IMG/VR virus record: IMGVR_UViG_3300036770_001413
Location: 1 to 64,000 of that record
From: a virus
Length of the DNA: 64,000 nucleotides
Reading direction: 5' to 3' (one strand)
Shown: in pieces, positions 33,401 through 40,420 of the stretch
Layout: every line of letters begins with the position of its first letter
How positions within the stretch are numbered: position 1 is the first letter of the stretch
Notes under the pieces: generated by a model
Seen by the model: the letters and a program-made list of their open reading frames with translations, nothing else
Told to the model about the DNA's origin: nothing
Databases searched by the model: none
Made by a program: the position numbers and the translations under genes

Positions 33401-34553
33401 TTGGATTAATTAAAGAAGCTAATCCAGACTTAATAGCGTTAGCTGCTTCTGAAGCATTGATTCCGCCCTCTCGCATTGCTGTTAGATAAAGAGCAAGGTC
33501 CTGTATGTCTCCACCAAGACTTCTTACAACTGGACCTGCTTTTGGAATTGCAGTTACCAAATCATTTAGCGTTGTTGATGTTTGGTTTTCTACTGCGTTT
33601 AAAAAGTTAATTGATTGAGAAAGTTCTTCTGTATTTTGTTTAAATGCTGTTTGAATAGCAAGAGTTGCCTTCATGGCTTCTTGTCTATCAACTTCACCTA
33701 ATACTGCTAATCTTGTAGTTTCTGAAATTGAAGATAGGAGCTCGTCCCCTGTTTTTCCAGTAGCAGCAATATCAGCGGCAAGAGCAATTGTTTCTGAGAA
33801 ATTAACTCCCATTGCAGAGGATAGTTCTTTTGCGGTAGCAGAGACCTCATCTCTAATTCTAGATAACTCTTGTGCGGAAGTTCCAGCAACATCTCCATAA
33901 ACCTTAGTTAAACGGGTTAATTCTTGATCTGCTGTTTTAAATGCATCTGCTGCTGCTTTACCAAATGCTGCAAGTGGTAGTGTTAATCCTACTGTTAACT
34001 GACGTCCTGCCCATTGAGTATTTTTACCCCAGTTAATAAGCTGAACTCCACCATCCTGAATAACCTTATTCATTATCTGGAATTCTTGTCTTAGTAGAGA
34101 TGTTTTATTTTTTACTAAATCTAATCCTCTTGGAATATGTACGTTATATTGCATTAGCCCCTGGGCATTTTTACCTAGGGGTTGCAATACAGCATTTTGT
34201 AATTGAACTTGTTGCTTAGCGAGATCTCTGATTAATCCGCCGCTTGTTCTTGAATGTTCTTGATATGTTCTAAAATAATCTCTTAGCTTTAATCTTCCAC
34301 CATCTAGATTCTTGCCAAATTTTTCTACATCTGATGTTAGGCTTACAAAGTGTGAAGAAAATTGCCCAGTCTTGAGCATGTTCTGGTTGAACATTGCATT
34401 AGCTGCATCTATCTGACCAGCTAACGCTCTATTGGCACCAGCAAATTCTTGTTGAAGTTTGAATAGGCTGCTTGTAACTCGTTGCACATCGGCAATAAGA
34501 TTTGAAAAATCCGAATTTGCAACTATACTAGTTACAATTTTTTCGTCAGCCAT
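27486..34553 (-). CDS. tail tape measure protein
   Basis: This 2355-residue protein is the longest in the window. It sets tail length and helps DNA ejection. The N-terminal 500 residues are the classic TMP core: long helices with SLFKLQQEFAGANRALAGQI and GGDIQDLALYLTAMREGG. A hydrophobic segment (about 535-570, FTAIIGPVIMLTGVLANFFG) could insert in the host membrane. The middle has repeated GGMVPGYN-type segments (around 1216, 1374 and 1396), and EFVIRRDVAQQDPDG is a known TMP motif. A long charged coiled coil (about 1790-2030) precedes GGMVRVSNGEYIVNADTVSK. No lytic transglycosylase or peptidase domain is seen. AGAGGT precedes the ATG. Confidence 0.95.
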   Translation of the reverse strand: MADEKIVTSIVANSDFSNLIADVQRVTSSLFKLQQEFAGANRALAGQIDAANAMFNQNMLKTGQFSSHFVSLTSDVEKFGKNLDGGRLKLRDYFRTYQEHSRTSGGLIRDLAKQQVQLQNAVLQPLGKNAQGLMQYNVHIPRGLDLVKNKTSLLRQEFQIMNKVIQDGGVQLINWGKNTQWAGRQLTVGLTLPLAAFGKAAADAFKTADQELTRLTKVYGDVAGTSAQELSRIRDEVSATAKELSSAMGVNFSETIALAADIAATGKTGDELLSSISETTRLAVLGEVDRQEAMKATLAIQTAFKQNTEELSQSINFLNAVENQTSTTLNDLVTAIPKAGPVVRSLGGDIQDLALYLTAMREGGINASEAANAIKSGLASLINPTKQTVGLMKDFGIDILGMVKANAGDTTSLLLDLQSALDQLDPLSKAQAIEQMFGKFQFARISALLNNLGREGSQTLQVLDLMGASVAELEQVAGRELAAVTESAAGRFRRAVEGLKADLAGVGEDFLNIGTKLINVLSAILDFAQKLPDPIKKVMAFGGAFTAIIGPVIMLTGVLANFFGYIIKGLGHFKALFRGAEGFQLLTPEIIAAKNASSMLSDEFYSDAKAADTLSLAIKRLNEDLKGLQANASNATSTTNALGATIATAAGTPIMTVGGGLGAPRVTDPNHPLVGPQTRAAAHLNPRDPNNPSSIFGLTLQPVPVNRKIGATPQILMSERLPDVPGLTTVSGVSTGVVAAEHAKFAALMATLGVQSQQEIDALKKTIGLGGQVSRELLDTFDDILPITQRLTANAAAQSASIVAELRAGTINVQQARAQIIAVNAQLEAMMGAEVSAYAAARGRTIDLTKAPLINQPVVDIAGKPNIRGAYRGGIFLDVMESLGRATGTKSFGGPYSIETTRPIQRNTGGGVFYNDGNQVPGPNVNADVVPAMLTPGEFVIRRDVAQQDPDGMRALNEGRAIVIPVQRNIGGVIPLLRALQTRRRSISGLRVAGERSGRQAYTPGQLNFEAMSRSPKRGGTTIPRLQESGYLTKEEAASLSAMIGAHGVSRRFISNIGSRTAQGAYPTSSFEDVYNRFTLTGSMTPTGSRRSAAQRYIAEGRTAQILPGSVVHIDGALNNRISSGTATRADFANIQGYQMTNLLDFLSARGIPSQLARKIANDAASKLKSSLPSTNIDELAWAKAIEKAEQSAIVSNAGELSPYTRAFAANRGGMVPGYNAGGGVSRAGLLAKLGAKFKYEGKTFDGPQSLKTYKINAMDIQGGKKYFGHIPGLSDKARGALYDATLDYFNTSKITGHKIDGKRMFNPTSMLTAFPTIAQFAVTSNKSWLPESDLAILQSFANKGASLGGTVGSSASGMAKVYGKLFGANNGGMVPGYNVGGLIPSQNGQKYGSGGMVPRYQFGGNVRGSGILRSLLFGSLGSMAGSTIGSRFGQTGSMMGGMLGYMIPDLLMGRAGRSGITPSQRLGIQTSVPNPNFMFGSPISAQNPMLAASTVPSIPGRQQSIFAGTRAASSIAGMAESTGRFTPIIGKALAGITRLNVALGLVAGSAALAKKAFDNYNETQRLSAAAFGLTSESAEKAGLQFTNYNTKIKDAVAAQKLMIDQNMITYESLASAGTPFKMTIEEYKKLRKELKETMAEQIKVINATSRPDAARVAVQLKEQLMAAGLSAEEAAKRIYTLFNLSNKAGQSVSVINTDAFRGIVDAQTAAASALQSFNYAKNFENTRDQAAALNTALTAINTGVEDYVSESEKAAKKKKQEFNETEARYKAEQKMLDIIASKVKSQESIGQGVLQNLKKQNPEIEKFVNAQDTAVSVFQKLRLVARGFTGDLADLNAQQVDAVYKLQIATAQAVATVNKKGLLSAETKAYKELKKQRDDLAAAAKGQSVKEQIDARERLKALDKEIKKINDKAEARKKALREEAQAQDMALRLQQQQLEYEKAVAAGDFAGAATAKIELQRLQNEQQVTLTEQQIEERRLKDIKPLELEKERLQNAQDALANKAALAAESLESINKRLEKQKEKIDAVNDAMTNLKVAMDLNKDDLENFKQSDEFKGLAGKLVDAVRGTGQTVATTSLPDVAQGRLKEDIGTMATDLLSKYGSEITTIVAQKGVTVTATGNIIVDGKKIDMDADYSGDRKTKAGETFGAEKQTVKSKTLKEAGAQAQTGKKTQTYVPATGGPGFDVFEWNGKTYAIDKSNGVIYNFDAKNQKLGDRAKYASGGLLRGPGTKTSDSIIGMYANGGMVRVSNGEYIVNADTVSKLGVPFFDRINGMKNGGLMLNYDIPRYEHGGPMVQTMPYNPDGGSSVYKIGSVTMQFAEAPANGRQLFEEFKVAMALEQRKSNPERNISRRYQ

Positions 34554-34564
34554 TTACCTCTTTG

Positions 34565-34927
34565 TTACTCCTTAGAGTATCCAAGTCCTGCTCCGATACC
34601 AAATCCTGCTTCTGCAGCCATCGAGCCTTGCAAAGAAACCACATCATCTGTTGTGGCCTCTATGCCCATAGCCCTTAATCGGATATCTTCAAAGGTTGGA
34701 CCTTTTTGTTCTTGCTCATCTCTTAGGTCTATGCCCTTTAAAGATGCCAAGAATATTCTTTTTTCACTTTCATCCTTTTGCATTGATTCTATCGTTTGCA
34801 AAAGTTCTGGTAATGAAAGGCTTTCTTCTAGGTCTTGGTAGCTTTTCCAAGCTCCCAAAAGAAAAACTCTTTTTACTAGAGCGGCTAAATCTAGTTCTGA
34901 CCAGCCAGAACTGCTGCCGCTATTAGG
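34565..34927 (-). CDS. tail assembly chaperone, -1 frameshift extension (GT-like)
   Basis: This reading frame lies in the -1 frame relative to the previous gene and has no convincing start of its own (a TTG at 34858 has no SD). Read from the slippery CCCAAAC at 34927-34933 it adds 120 residues beginning PNSGSSSGWSELDLAALVK and running to GLGYSKE, giving a fusion of about 219 residues. This is the classic G/GT arrangement just ahead of the tape measure. The fusion binds the tape measure and recruits tail-tube subunits. A -1 frame stop just upstream of the site confines the window for shifting. Confidence 0.85.
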   Translation of the reverse strand, partial: PNSGSSSGWSELDLAALVKRVFLLGAWKSYQDLEESLSLPELLQTIESMQKDESEKRIFLASLKGIDLRDEQEQKGPTFEDIRLRAMGIEATTDDVVSLQGSMAAEAGFGIGAGLGYSKE

Positions 34928-35223
34928 TTTGGGTCGTCTAGTTTAATTCCTCCACAAACTTCGAGGATTCTATTAATTGTAGGAACATCTAAAGCTTCCT
35001 CAAGCTTGTCCCGATCTTTTATAAGTTCTGGAAGTTGTGTCTCTAATGCAATTGCACATGCGTCAATTAAAACACTTAGTGATTGATCTTCTGTTGTAGC
35101 CTCTTGGGCCTTATTCATAGCTGCCATAAATTTACGGAGCTGCTTAATAGATAGCGGTTTCAATTGAACCGTATCGCCATTTTGTAGTTTTATTTCTTCT
35201 ACGTCGTATACTGTAGTAGCCAA
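34891..35223 (-). CDS. tail assembly chaperone (G-like)
   Basis: This 110-residue helical protein begins at a TTG with AGGAGG 6-7 nt upstream. It has VYDVEEIKLQNGDTVQLKPL then SIKQLRKFMAAMNKAQEA, a pattern typical of phage tail chaperones, and a C-terminus GGIKLDDPNLIAAAVLAGQN. Near its end the ribosome can slip back one base at CCCAAAC and make the longer product. A terminator and an extended -10 promoter lie just upstream, so tail-assembly genes form a separate transcription unit. Confidence 0.88.
   Translation of the reverse strand: MATTVYDVEEIKLQNGDTVQLKPLSIKQLRKFMAAMNKAQEATTEDQSLSVLIDACAIALETQLPELIKDRDKLEEALDVPTINRILEVCGGIKLDDPNLIAAAVLAGQN
34927..34933 (-). other. programmed -1 frameshift site CCCAAAC
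   Basis: The codons GAC CCA AAC on the minus strand contain C CCA AAC, a heptamer of X-XXY-YYZ form in the right phase for simultaneous slippage. The -1 frame is closed by TAA 7 codons upstream-side (in ATTAAA) and then open through the 120-residue extension. The stop of the zero frame is only 11 codons downstream. Confidence 0.8.
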
Positions 35224-35250
35224 TTTATCCTCCTATGGATAGTTATAAAC

Positions 35251-35279
35251 ATTATAACAAATAGATTTTATTAACACAA
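35251..35279 (-). promoter_or_regulatory. promoter of the tail chaperone-tape measure unit
   Basis: TTGTGT (35274-35279), a 17-nt spacer and an extended -10 TGTTATAAT (TATAAT at 35251-35256) precede the TTG start by about 27 nt. The promoter directly follows the terminator at 35283-35311. Confidence 0.6.
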
Positions 35280-35282
35280 GCA

Positions 35283-35311
35283 CAAAACCCCCGTATTTTA
35301 CGGGGGTTTTG
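35283..35311 (-). terminator. strong Rho-independent terminator after... upstream of tail chaperones
   Basis: CAAAACCCCCGTA and TACGGGGGTTTTG form a perfect 13-bp stem with a 3-nt loop. A-rich and T-rich ends on both sides make it bidirectional. It lies between the chaperone promoter and the tail-tube stop codon, so minus-strand transcripts started at the chaperone promoter are already downstream of it. Because transcription runs toward lower coordinates, it ends the transcript that carries the major tail protein. Confidence 0.9.
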
Positions 35312-35328
35312 CAAATAGCCTAAATGAA

Positions 35329-36039
35329 TTAAGCTAGGATTCTATCAATAATCTTACCATACTCTGATCCGACGTAATTAGCGTCTGGAAGGAGACGGAA
35401 GGTCACTGGGAATGTGGTTGGGGTATTACGTGCTAGGGTGAACTGTGTCTGTTGTACAGAAAGAACACGACGAGCATAGTATACACGCTCAGAATTTGCT
35501 GATGACTCTGTGGCTGTTACAGTTTTGAATGTTGGAGCTTGTCCAACTGCAAATAGCTGACGCTCTGTTGGAGCAATTCCAAGAGCACCTGCCTCAAGAC
35601 CAAGAGTTAGGTCTCCTGCTGCACCGCTAGGGCCTGCATAGTTATCTGTTGATGCTGAACCATTCTTCTTAAGAGTTGATGCACCTTGTCCAAATACTGT
35701 TAGAACGTTTTGCAAAGTTCCTTCTGTCATTTCAGTCATAATCATGACCTGCATAGCAGACTTGAAAAGCTTTGCTGCGTCTAGCAACTGATCTACGGTA
35801 ACGTCTTCGAATGTTGGGTTATAAGTGATCTGAAGACCATTGTTTGTAAAACCAACATTACGAACCTTAGCTGAAGCAGTCAAAGCTGTTGAAGCTGTTG
35901 TACCACCTGTAAAGGTGATGTGTCCAGCATCTAGCAAGTTTTCGAAATCTGCTGCATAAGTTGCATCGGTTGAGTCTTTTGTAGAAATAAATACTGGGGC
36001 TGCACCGACGATGATGTTTTTAGCATTATTAAATGCCAT
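35329..36039 (-). CDS. major tail tube protein
   Basis: This 236-residue protein has the size, order and composition of a siphovirus tail tube. It starts AFNNAKNIIVGAAPVFISTK and contains ITFTGGTTASTALTASAKVR, then GLQITYNPTFEDVTVDQLLD. Its C-terminal half has VQQTQFTLARNTPTTFPVTF and RLLPD, which fits the beta-sandwich of tube subunits that polymerise as hexameric rings. AGGAGG stands 8 nt from the ATG. Eight nt of the leader can pair with it, which may limit translation. A strong terminator follows. Confidence 0.85.
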   Translation of the reverse strand: MAFNNAKNIIVGAAPVFISTKDSTDATYAADFENLLDAGHITFTGGTTASTALTASAKVRNVGFTNNGLQITYNPTFEDVTVDQLLDAAKLFKSAMQVMIMTEMTEGTLQNVLTVFGQGASTLKKNGSASTDNYAGPSGAAGDLTLGLEAGALGIAPTERQLFAVGQAPTFKTVTATESSANSERVYYARRVLSVQQTQFTLARNTPTTFPVTFRLLPDANYVGSEYGKIIDRILA

Positions 36040-36047
36040 TGTTTCTA

Positions 36048-36129
36048 CCTCCTATTTTAAAAAATTAATTGTTTGAGCTGGCTAGGCTCTTTCCTCTTTC
36101 CTCTATGTCCAATTTTAAGGCATAGGAGG
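36048..36129 (-). promoter_or_regulatory. tail-tube leader with potential SD-sequestering pairing
   Basis: The 104-nt leader contains CCTCCTAT (complement of 36122-36129) that is fully complementary to ATAGGAGG, the Shine-Dalgarno region (36048-36055). Pairing would hide the ribosome site of the major tail gene. The intervening stretch is purine-rich, with an AGAGGAA sequence repeated. No promoter was found in this gap. Confidence 0.4.
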
Positions 36130-36143
36130 ACAAAAGGCAAATA

Positions 36144-36659
36144 CTAGGTATATCGGCCAGAGGTATTGGTTATGCGAGAATATTTGATCTCAAGAATGAT
36201 ATCTGCCGAATAGAAACCCTGCATTTCCTGCGATGGCTCTGTCGGGGACATATCGTCAACATGAATACTATGGAATTTGAATTTCTGAGAATTGAAGTTT
36301 GCGGACAAATTGACATCTCTGGCAGATTCATCCATTCTTCTAAATTCATCTATCATGAAATTGCGGACTTCATTAATCTTGGAAACATCTGTTGAATATA
36401 CGGTAAATAGGATTTGCTCATTACAGATTAGCCATAGGGTGTCATATGAGACTCCGATTTTATCGTAGACTATATGGTCCTTCCCGCTCAAAAATTGATT
36501 CATATCTGGGATCTGTTGTACTGGGATAATAGGAACTAAAGTCTCTCCTATATTATCGCTATAATAATCGTCTGGGTTAAATATCTCTGCCGCCTGCAAT
36601 TTTGTCCAAATATATTTGCGAAGCTCAAGCATTGCGTCTAATTTATAATTAACTGTCAT
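36144..36659 (-). CDS. tail terminator / tail completion protein
   Basis: This 171-residue protein lies just ahead of the tail tube. It has MLELRKYIWTKLQAAEIF and a central YDTLWLICNEQILFTVYSTD, followed by MQGFYSADIILEIKY at the end. The alpha/beta layout and position match tail-terminator proteins that cap the tube at the neck. It overlaps the preceding gene by ATGA. Confidence 0.75.
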   Translation of the reverse strand: MTVNYKLDAMLELRKYIWTKLQAAEIFNPDDYYSDNIGETLVPIIPVQQIPDMNQFLSGKDHIVYDKIGVSYDTLWLICNEQILFTVYSTDVSKINEVRNFMIDEFRRMDESARDVNLSANFNSQKFKFHSIHVDDMSPTEPSQEMQGFYSADIILEIKYSRITNTSGRYT

Positions 36660-37435
36660 AATGATGCTCCGAATGCTGAAGTCAGGGCTGCGTCAGCCTG
36701 TACAGCAATTGTATTTGGATTAAATGTATATTTAACTGTTCTAATATCGGCGGGAACCCTAAGAGCCTTAGTCATAGCATTATTAAATAATCTTTGGAAT
36801 CCAGATTTCTTAATTGAGGCATTAACTAAATTACTCTTAAAGAATCTAGAATATGTCATCATAAATGAATTTTTGACACCCACTCCTCCAGGCCTTTTAA
36901 CGACCACAGAGGCTCCTTCTGGCATGAAGACCGTATAACCATTGGTCTCAAATACAAGGCGCTTAGAATGGCGTGGAGCAATTTTAAGGGGCATTCCAGC
37001 TTCCATCACAGAGGCTTTGCTTACAAATACATGTCTGCGATTACCCTCAGTTGAGGCAAATGTTTTTGAAGGCAGAAATTCATAAGAAATAGAAAATCCT
37101 AAACCTTCTGTATTTAATTTATTTAATTTAAATAATCTTGATCCTGAATCTCCGACCTGATTCCATTCATATACATGGTGAAGGGTTTTAGGCTTTACCC
37201 TAGCCTGAGAATCTACATATTCGCCAAAGTCTTTTTCTAATTGATTAAATATAACTTCTCTAAATTTATTTTTAAATGACGCATTTGTAGTCAGCTTGCT
37301 AATTACTTGGACATTGTAATATACGTATGCGGATATTTGAGCTACAAGGCTTTCTTTTAAAATGCCGCCCTTGGACTTAACCATGAGGTTTTGTAGTCCA
37401 CTAGCGGCCTGAATTAAGGGAGTGCTATAGTCCAA
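36656..37435 (-). CDS. neck / head-tail completion protein
   Basis: This 259-residue protein lies between the connector and the tail terminator. It shows helices at the start (STPLIQAASGLQNLMVKSKG) and basic strands in the C-terminal half (RHVFVSKASVMEAGMPLKIA, KRLVFETNGYTVFMPEGASV). Its order suggests an HK97 gp10-like neck factor, though length is greater than usual. It starts at a TTG with GGAG upstream, overlapping the previous gene by 11 nt. Confidence 0.65.
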   Translation of the reverse strand: MDYSTPLIQAASGLQNLMVKSKGGILKESLVAQISAYVYYNVQVISKLTTNASFKNKFREVIFNQLEKDFGEYVDSQARVKPKTLHHVYEWNQVGDSGSRLFKLNKLNTEGLGFSISYEFLPSKTFASTEGNRRHVFVSKASVMEAGMPLKIAPRHSKRLVFETNGYTVFMPEGASVVVKRPGGVGVKNSFMMTYSRFFKSNLVNASIKKSGFQRLFNNAMTKALRVPADIRTVKYTFNPNTIAVQADAALTSAFGASL

Positions 37436-37853
37436 TTCTCTGGTTCTCCGATCTCTTAATTACTGAGTTGTATGCTATCACCGTGCCGAATCCGTCTGTT
37501 ACGGGAGTGCTTCCAATTACCTCAAAAACGGTGGGAGTCTCTGAAGGATAATTTAATTCTACCCAGATAGGATTGTTCTTTGAATCTCTAATGTTTGTAA
37601 CTTTTTCTCTATAGGTTAATTTATGAGAAGTTCTTACTTGAAGAATCTCCTCATTATTATATTTAGTTCCATAAGACTGAATGCTATTTGTGCGGGTAGA
37701 TGAAGAATTACTGATTACGCCCTTGGCCGAGCAGTCTATGGTTTTGTAATAAACCCATTCTTTTACCAATGCCCCAGTGTCAGCATCTTGTAAATCAAAT
37801 TGACGATATACGTCCATTTTCATAGACAATACTGAGTCTACGAGGTCCAACAT
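37425..37853 (-). CDS. head-tail connector / stopper protein
   Basis: This 142-residue protein is beta-rich: MDVYRQFDLQDADTGALVKE, YKTIDCSAKGVIS and VFEVIGSTPVTDGFGTVIAY. The size and the location between adaptor and neck genes fit a head-completion or stopper protein such as SPP1 gp16. It starts 1 nt after the upstream stop (TAA ATG), without a clear SD of its own, so it is probably translated by re-initiation. Confidence 0.7.
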   Translation of the reverse strand: MLDLVDSVLSMKMDVYRQFDLQDADTGALVKEWVYYKTIDCSAKGVISNSSSTRTNSIQSYGTKYNNEEILQVRTSHKLTYREKVTNIRDSKNNPIWVELNYPSETPTVFEVIGSTPVTDGFGTVIAYNSVIKRSENQRIGL

Positions 37854-38846
37854 TTATACCACTACCATTTGGGTAAGAACATATGCGCCGAGCAACTTAT
37901 CGGCAAGCTGATTTCCTGTTCCAGAATATGCATCTCCAGAATACTCAAACTGCCAATCGAATGTCTGAATGTTCTTAACGTATTTAGTTCTCCATACGGT
38001 ATCTTTAGCAAAGTAGTCTTTCATAAGCTCAATGCATGCAAGTTGTACATTGCCTGGGACTGATTCCCAGCCGTATCTTCCTTCAACTCTATATCTTACA
38101 TTCTTGGCAAATGCCATTCCGTTATATGTATCATTAATGGACGGCGGCACAAGACCATTTGCAATATATACAGTATTGTCTAGCAATCCAGTTCTATCAA
38201 CTCTAATTCCAAAATTAGTTTCTGAAATGATCGGAGTGTATGTCCAGTTATTTACAGTTGGAGTAGAAACAGTATCTACAAGTAAAATATCATTATGGTA
38301 TAACTTATGAACATTTACAATACGATAAGGAAGCGGCAGGATATCAGAATCATTTCCAAATACCACCTCTACATCATCATATGTAAAGAAGTCCTGTCCA
38401 GTATAATCTTCAATCTGTTTACGAGCATATCTTTCAGCCCTAGTAATTTCAGTGTATGTTTTATAATTAGGATCGCTTGGATCTACTCCAAGGTTTAATT
38501 CATCCATTGCCTCATAAATATTTACATATGGGGTCACTACATCTACATAGGCTGTATGTGAGGCAGCGCTAGAATTTACCGTATACTCCCAAAGTAATTT
38601 AAATTTTCTTTGACGCTGGGTAAGGCTTAATGGTAGATTTACATAGTAACTACCAGTATCTGTTTCTGCCGCCGTTGAAGTTAATGTAGTAAGTAAAGTC
38701 GTTGGAAGAATTGCTGGTGTTATGGTGATGTCAGAAGTTACATCATACACCTTTACTGTTGGTGCAGCATCCGCTGCTACAATTTCTCCCTGCCAAAATA
38801 CTCTATGAGTTATTGGGGAGTTTGTGTTAATGTATATTTCTGCCAT
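37854..38846 (-). CDS. head-tail adaptor with N-terminal beta domain
   Basis: This 330-residue protein combines an N-terminal beta-sandwich (about 1-105) with a helical C-terminal connector. The connector contains VNIYEAMDELNLGVDPSDPN, RAERYARKQIEDYTGQDFFT and QLACIELMKDYFAKDTVWR, the pattern of gp6/SPP1 gp15-like adaptors that join the portal to the tail. The extra N-terminal domain is longer than usual for this family and may decorate the neck. It overlaps nothing and starts 7 nt after the upstream stop. Confidence 0.78.
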   Translation of the reverse strand: MAEIYINTNSPITHRVFWQGEIVAADAAPTVKVYDVTSDITITPAILPTTLLTTLTSTAAETDTGSYYVNLPLSLTQRQRKFKLLWEYTVNSSAASHTAYVDVVTPYVNIYEAMDELNLGVDPSDPNYKTYTEITRAERYARKQIEDYTGQDFFTYDDVEVVFGNDSDILPLPYRIVNVHKLYHNDILLVDTVSTPTVNNWTYTPIISETNFGIRVDRTGLLDNTVYIANGLVPPSINDTYNGMAFAKNVRYRVEGRYGWESVPGNVQLACIELMKDYFAKDTVWRTKYVKNIQTFDWQFEYSGDAYSGTGNQLADKLLGAYVLTQMVVV

Positions 38847-38855
38847 CTGTATGGC

Positions 38856-39251
38856 TTAGTTGTAGAACTCCTGCACTTCTGCTGGGGTAGCTAACACAAA
38901 GCCTTCCTCCTTATCAAAAATTGCTTGGGCTGTATCTTTGTCCATAGCAATAAATGGATGTTCTTTTGTAAAACGATGTCCCATAATTTCGTAGCTAAAG
39001 TTTGCACGATTCATTTTTACAAGAACCATATCTTCTTCTTTAACTGCCTTTGGTGCCGCCTTTGGTAATGTTTCGTTCATTTCTAATTCTTCTTCCTCTA
39101 TGTCCTTAGACTTTTGATAAATAGCCCAGGTTACGCCTTCTTCTGCAAGAGCAGCAATTATATCTTTTTTACCTTTTTGTTCTGCTATATCTACTGCAAA
39201 GTCTTCTGCAATTTGCTTTAACTCTGCAACTTTTAATGTATCAAATGACAT
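38856..39251 (-). CDS. SAP/HeH-domain neck protein
   Basis: This 131-residue protein starts with a helix-extended-helix motif (LKVAELKQIAEDFAVDIAEQ then KGKKDIIAALAEEGV), a DNA- or protein-binding SAP/LEM-like fold found in phage capsid-proximal proteins. The C-terminal part (NFSYEIMGHRFTKEHPFIAM) is a small beta domain with no clear match. Expression is driven from an extended -10 promoter at 39278-39286 just downstream of the capsid terminator. AAGGAG precedes its ATG. Confidence 0.75.
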   Translation of the reverse strand: MSFDTLKVAELKQIAEDFAVDIAEQKGKKDIIAALAEEGVTWAIYQKSKDIEEEELEMNETLPKAAPKAVKEEDMVLVKMNRANFSYEIMGHRFTKEHPFIAMDKDTAQAIFDKEEGFVLATPAEVQEFYN

Positions 39252-39277
39252 TAATTTCTCCTTTTGTAGGTTATTTA

Positions 39278-39286
39278 ATTATAGCA
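39278..39286 (-). promoter_or_regulatory. extended -10 promoter for the neck-tail tube unit
   Basis: TGCTATAAT with TATAAT at 39278-39283 lies about 27 nt before the start of the SAP-domain gene. No -35 is visible at the right distance. A TTGACT at only 5 nt upstream is too close to act. Confidence 0.55.
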
Positions 39287-39306
39287 TTAGTCAATTAAAA
39301 GGAAAA

Positions 39307-39326
39307 GCCCCCAAATTAATGGGGGC
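39307..39326 (-). terminator. Rho-independent terminator after the capsid gene
   Basis: GCCCCCA and TGGGGGC form a 7-bp GC-rich stem with a 6-nt loop, extended by AAAG/CTTTT and followed by CTTTTCCTTTT on the minus strand. It lies about 25 nt after the capsid stop and would stop or limit readthrough into neck genes. Confidence 0.88.
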
Positions 39327-39350
39327 CTTTCAGCAGATCTAAATCCTAAA

Positions 39351-40412
39351 TTAGGAAGCGACCTTAACGTTCTTAACAACGACCCATGCGTCTGCCTGCT
39401 CGATTTGAACGCCAACACGTGTATACATTGTATACTCGATGGAATCCTTACGAGGCTGGAAGAAGCGGTATACGGTTACATCACGCTTGATACCAATAAC
39501 TACGTTATTTGGGAATGTCAAGTGGATATCTCCATGATCGCCAGTTTCGCCAGAGTAGTCTCCGTCTTGTGCCTCTTTTAGAAGAGGTACTTCAACGATT
39601 GGAATACCGAATGCGAATGGTGCTACGTATCCTGCTGGACCACCTAGTGGCTCAGTTGCTCCACGGATGATGCTTGATGCAATATCCTGTGGGATAGTTT
39701 GATTTGTTCCAATGCTATTTGCGTACAGGAAGTCCTGAATCAAATTGGAACCTGCAAGGAAGCGAAGATCGCCACGGCGTTGCTTGTACTTACGTGGAAG
39801 CTCCTTAAGTGCGCTGTTAAATACAGCACGGCTTACGTTTGCTCCTGCAGCATCAACAACATGTCCGTATTGCTTTGCCTTCTTTACTACACCATCAAAT
39901 GACTTGTATAGGGCATCTCCTGTGAGAGCGGTATTTCCATTGAGGACTACGTCTTCAATGTCGTTACCTGCCTGTGTTGCCATCAAACGTGCAATATGAT
40001 CTTCTAGATCTGGACCCTCAATATTGTCTTCAAGAGACTCTGTTGAAAGCTCCCAGTCTAAACGTAGTTTCTTTGTTGTCAAAGAAATCTTTGAGAAAGA
40101 TACTGCGCTATTTACGCCATCGTTATCTGCCTCTGTCGCAAGCTTCATAAGCTTCTCGCCTACTGACATACGATCAATTTCAGTGGTATCTGCTCTCATT
40201 CTAACTGTACGTGCAACCTTACCAATTACGGTAGCGTCGAACATATAGTCTAGGAAGCGAGCTGATTGTTCTGGATTTAGTAGTCCGCCCTCACCCTCTG
40301 AACCGATATGTACGCCTGTGGTTGCTACTGCAGACCCAGTCATATTAGCGGTAACTTGAGTGTTAGCAGCTACTGCTTTTTCTAACATTTCATTACTCAT
40401 TTTATTTTTCAC
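39351..40412 (-). CDS. major capsid protein (HK97 fold)
   Basis: This protein of up to 353 residues forms the icosahedral shell. The N-terminal arm is followed by GGLLNPEQSARFLDYMFDAT and the spine helix region TTEIDRMSVGEKLMK. The E-loop and P-domain have VSFSKISLTTKKLRLDWELS with GPDLEDHIARLMATQAGND, and the end is VTVYRFFQPRKDSIEYTMYT. The pattern is that of HK97-like capsid proteins. Two starts are possible: GTG at 40412 or ATG at 40400. The AGGTAGGTG leader is compatible with either. A terminator follows the gene. Confidence 0.93.
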   Translation of the reverse strand: MKNKMSNEMLEKAVAANTQVTANMTGSAVATTGVHIGSEGEGGLLNPEQSARFLDYMFDATVIGKVARTVRMRADTTEIDRMSVGEKLMKLATEADNDGVNSAVSFSKISLTTKKLRLDWELSTESLEDNIEGPDLEDHIARLMATQAGNDIEDVVLNGNTALTGDALYKSFDGVVKKAKQYGHVVDAAGANVSRAVFNSALKELPRKYKQRRGDLRFLAGSNLIQDFLYANSIGTNQTIPQDIASSIIRGATEPLGGPAGYVAPFAFGIPIVEVPLLKEAQDGDYSGETGDHGDIHLTFPNNVVIGIKRDVTVYRFFQPRKDSIEYTMYTRVGVQIEQADAWVVVKNVKVAS

Positions 40413-40420
40413 CTACCTTT

